From contig JBKEBI010000033.1 of assembly GCA_047973085.1 (NCBI GenBank), positions 1 to 21,802 of the forward strand: a stretch of DNA of 21,802 nucleotides. Reading direction: 5' to 3'. Position numbers and translations under genes: made by a program. Below, piece after piece: positions 15,050 through 21,800 of the stretch (positions are counted from its first letter, which is position 1; every line of letters begins with the position of its first letter). Origin of the DNA: JBKEDG01 sp047973085 (GTDB lineage Bacteria; Bacillota_I; Bacilli_A; JBKEDG01). The notes beneath the pieces are model-generated. The model was not told the DNA's origin. It made no database searches and saw nothing but the letters and a program-made list of their open reading frames with translations.

Positions 15050-15780
15050 GGTACAAAATAGTTTTTGCATATGATGGTTCGCTGTTTAATGGATTTCAAA
15101 TCCAAGATGGTGGAAGAACAGTTCAGATGGAAATAGAAAAAGCTTTGCACAAAGTTACTAAAGAACAAGTAACAATTCATGCTTCAGGCCGTACTGATAC
15201 AGGTGTGCACGCTAAGGGACAAGTTGCTCATTTTGATGTAGATTTTGATATTTCTGCTATCGATATGAAAAATGCTTTAAATTCGACTTTACCAGATGAC
15301 ATTTATATTCGCCTTTGCAATAGAGTAAGTACAGAATTTCATTCAAGATACGGTGCAAAAAGTAAGGAGTATGAGTATTTAATTAATGTTGGAGAATATA
15401 ATCCACTTTTAAGAAACTATGTATTGCAGTACTGTAGAGAGTTAGATGTAACAAAAATGCAAGAGGCTGTCAAATATCTTGTAGGAGAGCATGATTTTTC
15501 ATCATTTGTTACAGGACTTGGTGAAACTGATAAAGATGCTTTTAGAACTATTTACAAAGCGCAGGTTAATATAAAGGGATCTAGAATAAGTATAGTACTT
15601 CATGGTTCAGGATTTTTAAGATATATGGTAAGAGGTATTGTAGGAACATTGATTGATGTTGGTCGTGGAAAGCTTAATCCTGAAGATATGGTTTCAATTT
15701 TAGAGAAAAAAGATAGAACTGCAGCGGGGCCAAACGCAGATGCTTGTGGTTTGTATTTAAGTAACGTATATTATAACTAA
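15046..15780 (+). CDS. truA: tRNA pseudouridine(38-40) synthase TruA
   Basis: A 244-residue enzyme that converts uridines 38-40 in the tRNA anticodon arm to pseudouridine. The catalytic Asp is residue 51 in ASGRTDTGVHA. Other marks are the N-terminal AYDGSLFNGFQIQ, NSTLPDDI, FHSRYGAKSKEYEY, HDFSSF and FLRYMVRGIVGTLIDVGRGK. Length is normal. The start overlaps ecfT (ATGA), with AGGAGG just upstream. This is the last gene of the long operon, followed immediately by a strong hairpin. In many Firmicutes truA is followed by rplM-rpsI on the same strand. Here those genes lie 2 kb further on, behind an inverted exporter pair. Confidence 0.97.
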   Translation: MRYKIVFAYDGSLFNGFQIQDGGRTVQMEIEKALHKVTKEQVTIHASGRTDTGVHAKGQVAHFDVDFDISAIDMKNALNSTLPDDIYIRLCNRVSTEFHSRYGAKSKEYEYLINVGEYNPLLRNYVLQYCRELDVTKMQEAVKYLVGEHDFSSFVTGLGETDKDAFRTIYKAQVNIKGSRISIVLHGSGFLRYMVRGIVGTLIDVGRGKLNPEDMVSILEKKDRTAAGPNADACGLYLSNVYYN

Positions 15781-15815
15781 AAAAATCCATTCATTTAATA
15801 ATGAGTGGATTTTTT
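15780..15815. terminator. Bidirectional terminator between truA and the ABC permease
   Basis: A 15-bp stem with one G-T pair: 15780-15794 (AAAAAATCCATTCAT) pairs with 15801-15815 (ATGAGTGGATTTTTT) around loop TTAATA. The A-tract and T-tract serve both strands of the convergent genes. Confidence 0.9.
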
Positions 15816-15831
15816 ACTAATTAAGTTTATT

Positions 15832-16608
15832 TTAATAATCTGTTTTCAAAAACCTTAGTAGCGCACAAATTAATGCAATTGTTCCAAATGTGATGTTGAA
15901 AATTATTGAAATAGTAAATTCGAAATAAGCATTAGTTGTGCCATATGCAATGGTATCAGCTAGATAACTGTTCATAAGAATTACTCCAGGAATATTACAA
16001 ACAATTAGAAATCCTAGAGTTGTAAAAAATGCTCCAACAAAGTTCTTAGTTAAAGTAATAGCAAGGATTGATAAAGAGGTTGTTAAAAATAGTCCTAAAA
16101 TTGCATTTAATACAGTTAAGAATGACAATAGTGCATCATAGGATTGCCCTAATGATTCATAAGTTACTTCAGCAAACGAATTGTCACCGACTAATTCAAA
16201 AACAATTAAAGAAATCAATGCTCCTATAAATGCTGCTATAAAATATATAGTAATATGAATATTAGCAATTAAATATTTTGACCAAAAAATATGCGATCTT
16301 TTTCCACCTGAAGCAATTGTGTTAGCAATTACGTTATTATTATAGTCTTGTCCATAAATATTAATAGGAGTCATAATAGGGATAATTCCAATTACAAATA
16401 AATAAGCAATATATAAAGCAATAATCAGAGTTAAAAATAACATAATAGTGCCTGCATTCATACTGTATCCCAAATCCATTGATTCAGCTACAAGTAAAAG
16501 AGAAAGAGGCAAGAACAGAAAAATTATAAAAACTATTATTGGTAAAATAAATGCCGTCTTTTTTGAATATTGTTTATAAAATTCTGCTTTTAGTATATTA
16601 GCTACCAT
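15832..16608 (-). CDS. ABC-2 type transporter permease
   Basis: A 258-residue integral membrane protein with about six hydrophobic segments, partner of the ATPase encoded just upstream on the same strand. The N-terminus NILKAEFYKQYSKKTAFILP and the cytoplasmic loop GQDYNNNVIANTIASGGKRSHIFWSKY are typical of ABC-2 permeases of lantibiotic/bacitracin-type exporters. The substrate cannot be told. It begins 11 nt inside the ATPase gene, implying translational coupling, with a GGAGGGA-type site on the minus strand upstream. Candidates are peptide or antibiotic export, or self-protection, but this is inference from family alone. Confidence 0.88.
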   Translation of the reverse strand: MVANILKAEFYKQYSKKTAFILPIIVFIIFLFLPLSLLLVAESMDLGYSMNAGTIMLFLTLIIALYIAYLFVIGIIPIMTPINIYGQDYNNNVIANTIASGGKRSHIFWSKYLIANIHITIYFIAAFIGALISLIVFELVGDNSFAEVTYESLGQSYDALLSFLTVLNAILGLFLTTSLSILAITLTKNFVGAFFTTLGFLIVCNIPGVILMNSYLADTIAYGTTNAYFEFTISIIFNITFGTIALICALLRFLKTDY

Positions 16609-17458
16609 TTTGTTCCCTCCTTAATAACGCATGAACACGATCTAGTAAAGTACTATTATTATTCACGCTTAAAACTTCAATGTCATTATCGATTAGCAAT
16701 TTTACTACATCATTCCATTGATTATTTTGTAACGTTAGTGAAATTTTATCATTTGCTAAAGTAGGACTGTAACTTGAAATTATTTCTAAAGCAATAGTGT
16801 TATTGCTTGTACTAAATATAATATTTCTTGAATCTCCAACAACTTTAGCATCGATTATATCAAGAATGTTACCTTTATTAATTACGATAACTTTATCACA
16901 AATCTCTTCTATATCAGCAAGGTTGTGAGAAGAAAATAAAACTAGTTTATCCATGCTTTTTAGTTTGAATAGTAATTGTTTAAATGAAGCTACTGAATTT
17001 GAATCTAAGCCTCTAAATGGTTCATCAAGTAAAACTATATTTGGATTAGATATTAGTGATAAACTTGTAATAACTTTTTGATTCATTCCATATGAAAATG
17101 ACTTTAAAGGTCTATTGATTAAATCTAAGTCAAAATCTAATTCCTTTAAAATATTTAATGAAATATTATAATTAGGTAGGCCTTTTATAAGTCTAAAATA
17201 TTCTAAATTAAATTTTAAAGTTCTATTTTTATAAGCTTTTAAGTCATCAAGAACTAAACCAACGCTTGTATGTTCTGGAATTGTGATTGTTCCTGTATAA
17301 CTTGAAACTAAATCAGTAATACATTTTAATAATGTAGTTTTTCCAGCTCCATTTGGGCCCACAATACCAATAACAGAATTACTGGGTAAACTTAAATTAA
17401 TATTATTTAATGCAGCAGTTCCTTTATATATTTTTGTTAAATTATTAATTTCTAGCAT
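16598..17458 (-). CDS. ABC transporter ATP-binding protein (BcrA/lantibiotic-exporter type)
   Basis: A 286-residue ABC ATPase. Walker A is GPNGAGKTT (residues 34-42). The signature is degenerate, SYGMNQK, in place of LSGGQ, as common in BcrA-type exporters. Walker B is NIVLLDEPFRGLD and the switch His is in FSSHNLADIE. After the core ATPase, about 75 extra residues form a C-terminal region typical of the family. The start ATG (17456-17458) has GGAGGTG just upstream on the minus strand. It forms a two-gene operon with the permease, with a promoter at 17476-17504. No regulator, such as a GntR or two-component gene, is next to it. Confidence 0.92.
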   Translation of the reverse strand: MLEINNLTKIYKGTAALNNINLSLPSNSVIGIVGPNGAGKTTLLKCITDLVSSYTGTITIPEHTSVGLVLDDLKAYKNRTLKFNLEYFRLIKGLPNYNISLNILKELDFDLDLINRPLKSFSYGMNQKVITSLSLISNPNIVLLDEPFRGLDSNSVASFKQLLFKLKSMDKLVLFSSHNLADIEEICDKVIVINKGNILDIIDAKVVGDSRNIIFSTSNNTIALEIISSYSPTLANDKISLTLQNNQWNDVVKLLIDNDIEVLSVNNNSTLLDRVHALLRREQNGS

Positions 17459-17475
17459 ATTGCACCTCCACTTTT

Positions 17476-17504
17476 ATTATAAATGAAATGTGAATTTTTA
17501 TCAA
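17476..17504 (-). promoter_or_regulatory. Promoter of the ABC exporter operon
   Basis: On the minus strand, -35 TTGATA (17499-17504) and -10 TATAAT (17476-17481) have exact 17-bp spacing. The expected start site is very close to the ribosome binding site. Confidence 0.75.
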
Positions 17505-17628
17505 TAGAGTATTAAAATATGCTTAGAAGTCATAGTAATATTTTAAAGGTTTACTAGTATGTTTAGTTTGAAAATGTCTTCTGAAGTAAAGTATTTATCA
17601 TTTATTATGTTTTGTTATAGGAAACACC

Positions 17629-17653
17629 TCAATAATTATAAATAAATTATTGA
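17629..17653. repeat. Inverted repeat overlapping the rplM -35 box
   Basis: TCAATAATT (17629-17637) is perfectly repeated in inverse as AATTATTGA (17645-17653) with a 7-bp spacer. The right arm overlaps the -35 TTGACA of the rplM promoter. It could be an operator, but AT-rich palindromes of this size arise often by chance here. Confidence 0.4.
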
Positions 17654-17678
17654 CAATATACTATAAATAAAGTATAAT
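17650..17678 (+). promoter_or_regulatory. Consensus promoter of rplM-rpsI
   Basis: Perfect -35 TTGACA (17650-17655) and perfect -10 TATAAT (17673-17678), 17 bp apart. Transcription would start near 17685, giving a leader of about 68 nt. Confidence 0.9.
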
Positions 17679-17684
17679 TATCTT

Positions 17685-17752
17685 TGTGGAAAATTCCTTT
17701 TCAAAACAATGGCCCCGGAAACCATGTTTTAGATACTGGAGGAGATTAAATT
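17685..17752 (+). ncRNA. Putative L13 leader (autoregulatory 5' UTR of rplM)
   Basis: The short leader contains a strong hairpin. AAAAC-A-ATGG (17703-17712, one bulged A) pairs with CCATGTTTT (17722-17730) around loop CCCCGGAAA, which is unusually GC-rich for this genome. The ribosome binding site GGAGGAG (17738-17744) begins 8 nt after it. Position and size fit the L13 leader family known upstream of rplM in low-GC Gram-positives, where ribosomal protein feedback is proposed. Assignment to that family is by location and hairpin, not by a covariance-model search. Confidence 0.6.
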
Positions 17753-18181
17753 ATGAAAACATATATGGCTAAGCCAAGCGAGATTGAAAGAAAATGGTAT
17801 GTAGTTGATGCTAAGGATAAAACTTTAGGTAGAATATCAACTGAAATCGCAATGATATTAATGGGTAAAAATAAGCCTACATATACACCACATATCGATA
17901 CTGGTGATAATGTAATTGTTATTAATTGTGAAGATGTAGTTTTAACTAAAGATAAGTGGGAAAAGAAACTTTACTACCGTCATAGTGGATATGCAGGTGG
18001 ACTTAAAGTTAGAACTGCTAAAGAGATGAGAGAAAAATTCCCTGAAAGAATTATTGAAGAATCTGTTAAAGGGATGCTTCCTAAGGGTAAATTAGGTAGA
18101 GCAATGTATAAAAAATTATTTGTGTACGCTGGAAGTGAGCATCCTCATGCTGCTCAAAAGCCAGAAGTACTAGAGTTTTAG
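17753..18181 (+). CDS. rplM: 50S ribosomal protein L13
   Basis: A 142-residue large-subunit ribosomal protein of normal length. Diagnostic text includes ERKWYVVDAKDKTLGRISTE, YTPHIDTGDNVIVINCEDV, YYRHSGYAGGLK, VKGMLPKGKLGRAM and YAGSEHPHAAQKPE. GGAGGAG precedes the ATG. It is the first gene of the rplM-rpsI operon, with its own promoter rather than being read through from truA. Confidence 0.99.
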   Translation: MKTYMAKPSEIERKWYVVDAKDKTLGRISTEIAMILMGKNKPTYTPHIDTGDNVIVINCEDVVLTKDKWEKKLYYRHSGYAGGLKVRTAKEMREKFPERIIEESVKGMLPKGKLGRAMYKKLFVYAGSEHPHAAQKPEVLEF

Positions 18182-18193
18182 GAGGTATATAGT

Positions 18194-18580
18194 ATGTCAG
18201 TTATTCAAGCTACAGGAAGACGTAAACAGGCAGTTGCACGTATAAGAATGACAGGTGGAACTGGAAGTGTTACTGTAAATGGTGTGGACATTAAGGAATA
18301 TTTACCATTTGAAACTTTAGTAATGGATGTTATGCAACCATTAACAATTACTGAAACAGTAGGTAAGTATGATTTTACTGTTAATGTAGTTGGTGGAGGA
18401 TTTACTGGTCAAGCTGGTGCAATTCGTTTAGGTATTGCTCGTGCTTTGATTGAAGAAGATCCAGATCTAAGAAGTGCACTTAAAGCATCAGGAATGCTTA
18501 CAAGAGATGCAAGAGTTAAAGAACGTAAGAAGTATGGACTTAAGAAAGCAAGAAGAGCTCCACAATTTTCAAAGCGTTAA
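18194..18580 (+). CDS. rpsI: 30S ribosomal protein S9
   Basis: A 128-residue small-subunit protein of normal length, whose basic tail reaches the P-site tRNA. Diagnostic text includes TGRRKQAVARI, GGGFTGQAGAIRLGIARAL, LTRDARVKERKKYGLKKARR and the terminal SKR. AGGAGG (18180-18185) overlaps the rplM stop, so the pair is translationally coupled. Confidence 0.99.
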   Translation: MSVIQATGRRKQAVARIRMTGGTGSVTVNGVDIKEYLPFETLVMDVMQPLTITETVGKYDFTVNVVGGGFTGQAGAIRLGIARALIEEDPDLRSALKASGMLTRDARVKERKKYGLKKARRAPQFSKR

Positions 18581-18595
18581 TATTTATGTATATTT

Positions 18596-18618
18596 GGAAG
18601 GTTTTTGCCTTCCTTTTT
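18596..18618 (+). terminator. Intrinsic terminator of rplM-rpsI
   Basis: GGAAGG (18596-18601) pairs with CCTTCC (18608-18613) around a T-rich loop, followed by TTTTT. It lies only about 25 nt before the recG start, and no separate recG promoter is visible, so recG may depend on readthrough or on a promoter inside rpsI. Confidence 0.75.
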
Positions 18619-18642
18619 GCTATTTTAGAATAGGAGGTTAAA

Positions 18643-20505
18643 ATGGAGTTAAGTGCTTTAAGTGGGGTTGGTAAAAAGCGTGCTGAGACTATTTCATCTT
18701 TGGGAATAAATAGTGTTGAAGAGCTTCTTCATTATTATCCTTACCGTGTAGATTTTGTAAATTATACAGGATTAGATGCTGAAACTATTGTTATTAAAGT
18801 AAAAGTATTAATAAAATCTAAGATTAGTTTTGTTCGCAACAACTTTAATTTCTTTTCTTTTAAAGCTCAGTATGAGAATGAAATATTAACTTTCAAGATT
18901 TTTAATCAAAAATTTTTATATAATAAAATAAATATTGATGATACGATTAGTATAGTATGTAAGTTATATAAAAATGATTATTCTGTGCAAAAAATCATCT
19001 TTAATAATGAAGTGCCGTTTACTTCTGTAAAGTATAGAAGTAATAGTAGTGTTAGTAGTAAACAAATTCAAACTTTAATTTCAAAGGCGCTGTATGAGTT
19101 TCATGATTTGTTAGATGATAGTTTGAGTGCAGATTTGGTTGAGAAGTATAAACTTTTTGATATTAAACAGGCAGTATATTTAATTCATAATCCTAAAACT
19201 ATTAACGATTATAATAATGCGCTTAGAACACTTAAGTATTATGAAGCATATACTTTTATGAAATTCCTAAAGGAAAATCGAGTTGGAAATCAAGTTTATA
19301 ATTTTGATGATGTAGAGTTTTCTAGTAATATTAAATTTATAAAATCCATTCCTTTTGAATTAACTAAAGGGCAACAAGATGTTTTAAAAGATATCTATTC
19401 TGATATTTCTCATTCAAAAAGAATTAAGCGTCTTATTCATGGAGATGTTGGATGTGGAAAAACACTTGTTAGTATTATCAGTTCTCATTTGTTTATAAGT
19501 AATAATTACCAAGTTGCAATTTTATGTCCGACAGAAGTTTTGGCAAAACAGATGTATGAAAACTATTCAAAATATTTGGATGAGGGAGTGTTGCTTACAA
19601 GTACTACTTCTAAGAAAAACTCCGAGGAAATTATAAAAAAATTAGAAGTTGGTGAATACAGTTTTGTTGTTGGTACACATTCACTTTTAAACGATAAAGT
19701 TAATTTTAAAAATTTAGGACTTGTAGTTATTGATGAGCAACATAGATTTGGTGTTAATCAACGTGAGAAGTTGGTAAATAAACAAGAGAATGTGAATGTT
19801 ATTTTAATGAGTGCTACGCCAATTCCACGAACAATGGGACTTGTTCTTTTTGATAATTTAAATTTAACTCCTATAAACGATGTGCCTAAAAATAGAGTGA
19901 AAATTAAAACCGAATTTTCAAAGACTTTATCAAATGAGATAATCAATGATGTTAAAGCTGAAGTTGAAAATGGGAATTTAGTGTATGTAGTAGTACCAGC
20001 AATTAATGAGAGTTCTGTTGTTAACTATAGTATAGAGACGGTGTATGATGAGTACAAAAAAGCTTTTTTAGGTATTGAAATTGGAGTTATTCATGGAAAG
20101 CTAAAATCTAAGCAACAAGAAAGCGTTATTAATGATTTCAAAACTGGTAAAGTAAAAATTCTTTTATCTACAACTGTAATAGAAGTAGGCGTTGATGTTA
20201 GCAATGCATCTAGAATTATTATTCATGGTGCTTCGAGATTTGGCCTTGCAACTCTTCATCAGCTTCGTGGGCGTGTTGGAAGAAGTGAAATTGCTTCTAA
20301 ATGTTATGTTATTAATGATGAACTGACTGAAAGATTAGAACTTTTTATAACATGTACTAATGGTTTTGAAATCAGTGAGGCTGATTTTAAACTCAGAGGT
20401 CCAGGAAATTTATCTGGAAATATTCAAAGTGGATACGATACGTTTAAATTATTAGATGTTTTTGCGGATTTTAAAATATTAGAAACTGCTAAAAATGATA
20501 TTTAA
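18643..20505 (+). CDS. recG: ATP-dependent DNA helicase RecG, C-terminally short
   Basis: A 620-residue helicase that remodels stalled forks and branched DNA. An N-terminal wedge (OB-type) domain is present but divergent (LSGVGKKRAETISSLGI, then YYPYRVDF). The helicase core shows Walker A GDVGCGKT (267-274), PTEVLAKQ, the DEQH box (364-367), SATPIPRT (390-397), HGKLKSKQQE, STTVIEVGVDV and HQLRGRVGRSE. The TRG element follows (GFEISEADFKLRGPG and NIQSG), which couples ATP use to translocation. The protein stops at LETAKNDI. Bacillus RecG continues about 33 residues beyond that point, and neither alternative frame past the stop continues the family sequence. The normal length is about 680. Ribosome binding site AGGAGG (18632-18637). 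Confidence 0.95.
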   Translation: MELSALSGVGKKRAETISSLGINSVEELLHYYPYRVDFVNYTGLDAETIVIKVKVLIKSKISFVRNNFNFFSFKAQYENEILTFKIFNQKFLYNKINIDDTISIVCKLYKNDYSVQKIIFNNEVPFTSVKYRSNSSVSSKQIQTLISKALYEFHDLLDDSLSADLVEKYKLFDIKQAVYLIHNPKTINDYNNALRTLKYYEAYTFMKFLKENRVGNQVYNFDDVEFSSNIKFIKSIPFELTKGQQDVLKDIYSDISHSKRIKRLIHGDVGCGKTLVSIISSHLFISNNYQVAILCPTEVLAKQMYENYSKYLDEGVLLTSTTSKKNSEEIIKKLEVGEYSFVVGTHSLLNDKVNFKNLGLVVIDEQHRFGVNQREKLVNKQENVNVILMSATPIPRTMGLVLFDNLNLTPINDVPKNRVKIKTEFSKTLSNEIINDVKAEVENGNLVYVVVPAINESSVVNYSIETVYDEYKKAFLGIEIGVIHGKLKSKQQESVINDFKTGKVKILLSTTVIEVGVDVSNASRIIIHGASRFGLATLHQLRGRVGRSEIASKCYVINDELTERLELFITCTNGFEISEADFKLRGPGNLSGNIQSGYDTFKLLDVFADFKILETAKNDI

Positions 20506-20509
20506 AACC

Positions 20510-20538
20510 TTGTTATTATTTACTAAAGAATGTATAAT
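20510..20538 (+). promoter_or_regulatory. Promoter of the cyclophilin lipoprotein gene
   Basis: -35 TTGTTA (20510-20515) and -10 TATAAT (20533-20538) with 17-bp spacing, in the short gap after recG. The ribosome binding site GAGGTGAG follows at about 20545. Confidence 0.75.
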
Positions 20539-20555
20539 ATAAAAGAGGTGAGATT

Positions 20556-21245
20556 ATGAAAAAGCTATTTTTAATGTTCACTGCAATTACATTACTTGTA
20601 GGATGTAGTGAAGCAAAAAATGAAGAAGAAAAAGTTGATAGTGTTGATAGTGAAGATTTGTATGCATATGAAGTAGAAGATCATGCAGATGTTACATATG
20701 ATGTTGAAAGTCAAATGGAAGATAATCCTGTTGCAGTTATTATTCTTCAAGATGGCTCAAAAATTGCAATTGAATTATATCCAGAATTTGCACCCAATAC
20801 AGTTAATAATTTTATTTATTTAGCTAATGAAAAAAATTTTTATGATGAAATAATTTTTCATCGTGTTATTGAAGATTTTATGATTCAAGCTGGATGCCCT
20901 TATGGAACAGGCCTTGGGGGTCCTGGATATGAAATTTTTGCTGAATTTAGTGAAAATGGGTTTACTCAAAATACTTTAGAAAATAGAAAGGGTACAATTG
21001 CAATGGCTAGAAGCACGAATCCTAATTCAGCTGGAAGTCAGTTTTATATTAATGTTAATGATAATGATGCACTGGATGGGAAGTACGCGGTGTTTGGAAG
21101 AGTTATTTATGGCTACGACAAGGTTCTTGAAATTAGTAATACTAAAACAAATAGTAATAATAAACCAGTTGATAGTGTGGTGATTTCAAGTGTTAGAGTT
21201 GACACTAAAGGCAAAAGTTATGATAATCCTGAGGAGATTAAATAG
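20556..21245 (+). CDS. Cyclophilin-type peptidyl-prolyl isomerase, lipoprotein
   Basis: A 229-residue extracytoplasmic foldase. The signal peptide MKKLFLMFTAITLLVGC has a lipobox (LVGC) with Cys17 as the predicted lipidation site. An acidic linker follows (about 18-50, EEEK and DSVDSED). The cyclophilin domain spans about 55-215. The catalytic Arg is 103 in FHRVI, with QAG at 111-113, ARSTNPNSAGSQFYI (151-165) and the KYAVFGRVIYG segment. The otherwise common His of the GKHxxFG motif is Tyr here. Such anchored isomerases help fold secreted or cell-wall proteins in Gram-positives. It has its own promoter, and its stop codon shares one base with the next start. Confidence 0.94.
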   Translation: MKKLFLMFTAITLLVGCSEAKNEEEKVDSVDSEDLYAYEVEDHADVTYDVESQMEDNPVAVIILQDGSKIAIELYPEFAPNTVNNFIYLANEKNFYDEIIFHRVIEDFMIQAGCPYGTGLGGPGYEIFAEFSENGFTQNTLENRKGTIAMARSTNPNSAGSQFYINVNDNDALDGKYAVFGRVIYGYDKVLEISNTKTNSNNKPVDSVVISSVRVDTKGKSYDNPEEIK

Positions 21246-21652
21246 TGAAGGCAGAAGATGTAATTCTAGAGTTTCAAAACAAAGAAGCTTATGATTTATG
21301 TTGTAGTGAAAGTATTTTCTATGCTTCTTCAAAATATTATGATTTAAATTTTGATGAGCATACATATAAAGTTGCTGCTGCTTTTTGCGGTGGGAACTTA
21401 GTTGAAGATACTTGCGGATTACTTACTGCTTCAATTGCAATAATTGCAGTGATATTTGCTGAAAACAATTCACATAATAGTCCTTTGATGAAAGAGTATA
21501 TAATGGAGTTTACTGAGGTTTTTGAGGATAATTTTAGCTCAAAAAATTGTAGAGTTCTAAAAGAATTATATAGAGATGATTTTAGAGGTTGTAAAGGTAT
21601 TATTGTAGATTGTTTTGTAAAACTTACCGAGTTTATAGATTCTAAATTATAA
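21245..21652 (+). CDS. C_GCAxxG_C_C-family protein
   Basis: A 135-residue helical cytoplasmic protein matching the C_GCAxxG_C_C pattern. AAFCGGNLVEDTCGLLTASIAII supplies the central Cys-Gly element, and conserved-position cysteines follow in KNCRVLKEL and RGCKGIIVDC. These proteins are often suspected to bind metal or act in redox reactions, but their function is unknown. The start codon is GTG, sharing one base with the TAG stop of the cyclophilin gene. GAGGAG (about 21231-21236) lies 8 nt upstream, so the two are co-transcribed and coupled. A tandem hairpin terminator follows. Confidence 0.8.
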   Translation: MKAEDVILEFQNKEAYDLCCSESIFYASSKYYDLNFDEHTYKVAAAFCGGNLVEDTCGLLTASIAIIAVIFAENNSHNSPLMKEYIMEFTEVFEDNFSSKNCRVLKELYRDDFRGCKGIIVDCFVKLTEFIDSKL

Positions 21653-21659
21653 TATGTTA

Positions 21660-21717
21660 AGCACAATTTATAGAAATTGTGCTCAGACTGTCGACAAAGT
21701 AGTCGATGGTCTTTTTT
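21660..21717 (+). terminator. Tandem hairpins forming a terminator
   Basis: The first hairpin is a perfect 10-bp stem AGCACAATTT (21660-21669) with AAATTGTGCT (21674-21683), loop ATAG. One base later comes the second, AGACTGTCGAC (21685-21695) with GTCGATGGTCT (21702-21712), which includes two G-T pairs and a 6-nt loop, followed by TTTTTT. The second is the clear intrinsic terminator. The first could stack on it or act as an RNA-stability element. Confidence 0.85.
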
Positions 21718-21791
21718 GATATGTGAGTTTTCAACAAATTGCAATATTGAGGCTTTTTGTTAGTTATTCACTTAAAATTTCTACTTCTACT

Positions 21792-21800
21792 TGGTATAAT
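21792..21800 (+). promoter_or_regulatory. Extended -10 promoter at the window edge
   Basis: TATAAT (21795-21800) preceded by TGG (21792-21794) forms an extended -10. The -35 region is weak. It probably drives a gene outside the window. Confidence 0.5.

Noticed and set aside
17685..17693. TGTGGAAAA as a DnaA box
   Set aside because: It differs from the consensus by one base, is isolated with no cluster of boxes, and lies in the rplM leader.
17711..17723. GGCCCCGGAAACC as a Noc-binding site
   Set aside because: Only the CCCGG centre and some adenines fit the NBS consensus, and it is the loop of the rplM leader hairpin.
18605..18631. Promoter for recG (TTGCCT and TAGAAT)
   Set aside because: Spacing is only 15 bp, the -35 lies in the terminator hairpin, and the start site would fall after the ribosome binding site.
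20503..20550. Frameshift hiding the missing RecG tail
   Set aside because: Neither alternative frame after the stop gives RecG-like sequence, and a promoter with consensus -10 starts at once.
21337..21744. Minus-strand 135-codon open frame
   Set aside because: It is antisense to the C_GCAxxG_C_C gene, runs through the tandem terminator and has low-complexity Ser/Lys-rich sequence.
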